NCBI GenBank assembly: GCA_951640165.1
Contig: OX621253.1
Coordinates: 11,612,001-11,676,000, forward strand
DNA from: Pseudoips prasinana
Taxonomy: Eukaryota; Arthropoda; Insecta; Lepidoptera; Nolidae
DNA: 64,000 bases
Direction of reading: 5' to 3'
The notes under the pieces were generated by a model. That model was given only the letters and a program-made list of their open reading frames with translations. It did not search any database and had not been told where the DNA came from. This document shows positions 62,440-64,000 of the stretch, piece by piece. A program made the translations under genes and the position numbers. Numbering within the stretch: position 1 is the stretch's first letter; each line of letters starts with the position of its first letter.

Positions 62440-64000
62440 TACATTAAAATCCAATGTTGCCTAATAACTAACTAGTATTTGTTACAAAGCATTCCATAAC
62501 TAGCGGGTTAACACAAAGAATATTTTAATGACACAGTAGAACATTATTGTACAATCACGTTCACAAGTAATGAAGCAGATAATATGCAAGCATTCACGTC
62601 ATGATCCATTAGATACAATAATTCTCAACGTGTCAGTCCACGCGAGGCTTGTTTAGAGAGCAATTTGTGGATTTTAGATTATACCCTACGCATAGAGTAG
62701 AAATCCAAATGGAGATGACATAAACTCAACAGTTTCCTGAGTTTTGGAGATCCTACGTACTTCTTACAGAGTCGTGTGTATCCCAGTCACATATTTACTC
62801 ATTTCAAAATAGACTTTATTAAATTGAAACAGCACTGTGGGTCTCAAATTGCGACATGTGTATTCAGGACTAAAAGATAAAGCAAGGCCAAATATCGACC
62901 ATTTATGAAACTAAAGATTTATAATAAAAGTTTGACTCCGGTCTTGCCTGATGATAAGTATAAACAATGTTTAAGATGGAACACGCAAAGTCAAGTTTGT
63001 CTTTGAAGACAAAGGCTTTACCAGACACGCCATCACGGAAAGCAGCGAATGCGTGAAATGACGTTTATTAATTGTTCGCTAAGTAGCCATTAAAAAAAAA
63101 ACCACCTCTACAGAGTCTACTAGATTCTAAAAGACTACAGTAATAGACTACAGAGTCTAATAGACTACATTACTTTATACTTATCTGATGGCAAGCATAG
63201 ACAAGGTCAAAGATAGGGCACGCAAAATCATGCGATCAAGAAATAATATAAACTGCTTATAGGTATTTTTAGATATGAGAGAAAGACCGCCTAGCTACTT
63301 AACACCCGGTAACTACGGTAGGCTAGACTGAAAGTCAACTAGAATAGAGACCACAATATAAAAATATATTTTGATCTCTAAACACTAATGAGTTAGTTGT
63401 TATACTGTATTCTTTATAACACGTAGATATTAGTGTGATGTGAGGAGTTATTGGCCTCTACTCCATGTTCACACGGGGTTGACAAAATCAAATACGTTCG
63501 TATGCGACCTCCTAAGGCTAATACTCTAATCTTTCATCGTGTTTTCGCTTGACTGTACATTATGAAATGTAGCTTCTACTTTTGCAATTAACTAATCTGT
63601 GTCAGCCTCATTGCACAGAACTCCATTATTGCGATAAAACGGCAGTCTTTTAAATAAAAAGTGCATTTATAATTATCATCATTGGTGTGTAGTCTAAATT
63701 GATTTTTGAAAATCCTTAGTACCTCAATAAATAAATAGTTAAAAACAGACAAATAATTAAATTTATCCGTAAAATCGTCGAATGTAATTTTTGAAACAAT
63801 TAAAATTTTAAATATTCATTATGAAGTTTCAGACAGCTTTGAAATGAGTTGTATAAATTTAAGTGCGTTTTAGTTTATATGCCAACTCAGGAACCACGGG
63901 GTAATCCGGCCTCTTGTCCTTTAATTAGCTCCACCACAGCACCGCACACTGCCGATTTCGCGGAAACAAGTCAATCTGTCAACGTACTATTATTGCAATA
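62440..64000. other. No gene recognised to the right edge
   Basis: AT-rich DNA, probably Rlip intron. Short imperfect ACAGAGTCTA-type repeats occur around 63105-63170. No lysine-rich exon expected for the RLIP N-terminus was seen on the minus strand. Confidence 0.45.

Overview
The window looks like a stretch of a moth or butterfly genome (Lepidoptera). This is inferred from the AT-rich, intron-rich, transposon-dense layout, from several tRNA-headed SINE families, from an RTE-type LINE with its short derivatives, and from short Helitrons whose 3' ends carry a hairpin followed by CTAG. I see no prokaryotic genes, no rRNA, no free-standing tRNA gene and no CRISPR array.

One host gene is well supported. 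Six exons on the minus strand (61881 down to 39918) join in frame through GT/AG splice sites. They encode about 537 residues of a RalA-binding protein 1 orthologue (Rlip / RLIP76 / RALBP1): a RhoGAP domain over the first four exons, then a conserved helical stretch, a lineage-specific block of about eight 10-residue repeats, and the C-terminal coiled coil that binds Ral in this family. The 5' exons lie beyond the right edge. The introns total about 20 kb and are packed with mobile elements.

Layout. 1-5400: duplicated repeat blocks, SINEs and a TA-flanked MITE. 5410-8600: a nearly full-length but broken RTE-type LINE. 8600-24180: intergenic repeats, including SINE dimers, short Helitrons, long hairpins, a CpG-rich MITE with an internal 66-bp array, and a Helitron nested in a SINE. 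24186-25848: a Jockey-like LINE with its palm region deleted. 26000-39900: microsatellites, a GC-rich insertion with an 11-bp target duplication, a broken Helitron helicase, 122-bp and 123-bp tandem arrays. 39918-61881: Rlip and its introns. 61900-64000: upstream intron sequence or beyond, with one MITE.

The most unusual signals are these. (1) A 1.6-kb array in Rlip intron 3 is built from about eleven degenerate copies of the 3' half of the adjacent RhoGAP exon, splice-donor-like sequence included. Weaker copies of another Rlip exon lie in intron 5. (2) More than a dozen short near-perfect palindromes occur where one arm belongs to a known repeat or reading frame and the other is an inverted copy of it, which suggests recurrent snap-back template switching. 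(3) Intron 5 holds a 2.1-kb foldback element with arms of about 620 bp, and intron 2 holds two copies of one element facing each other.
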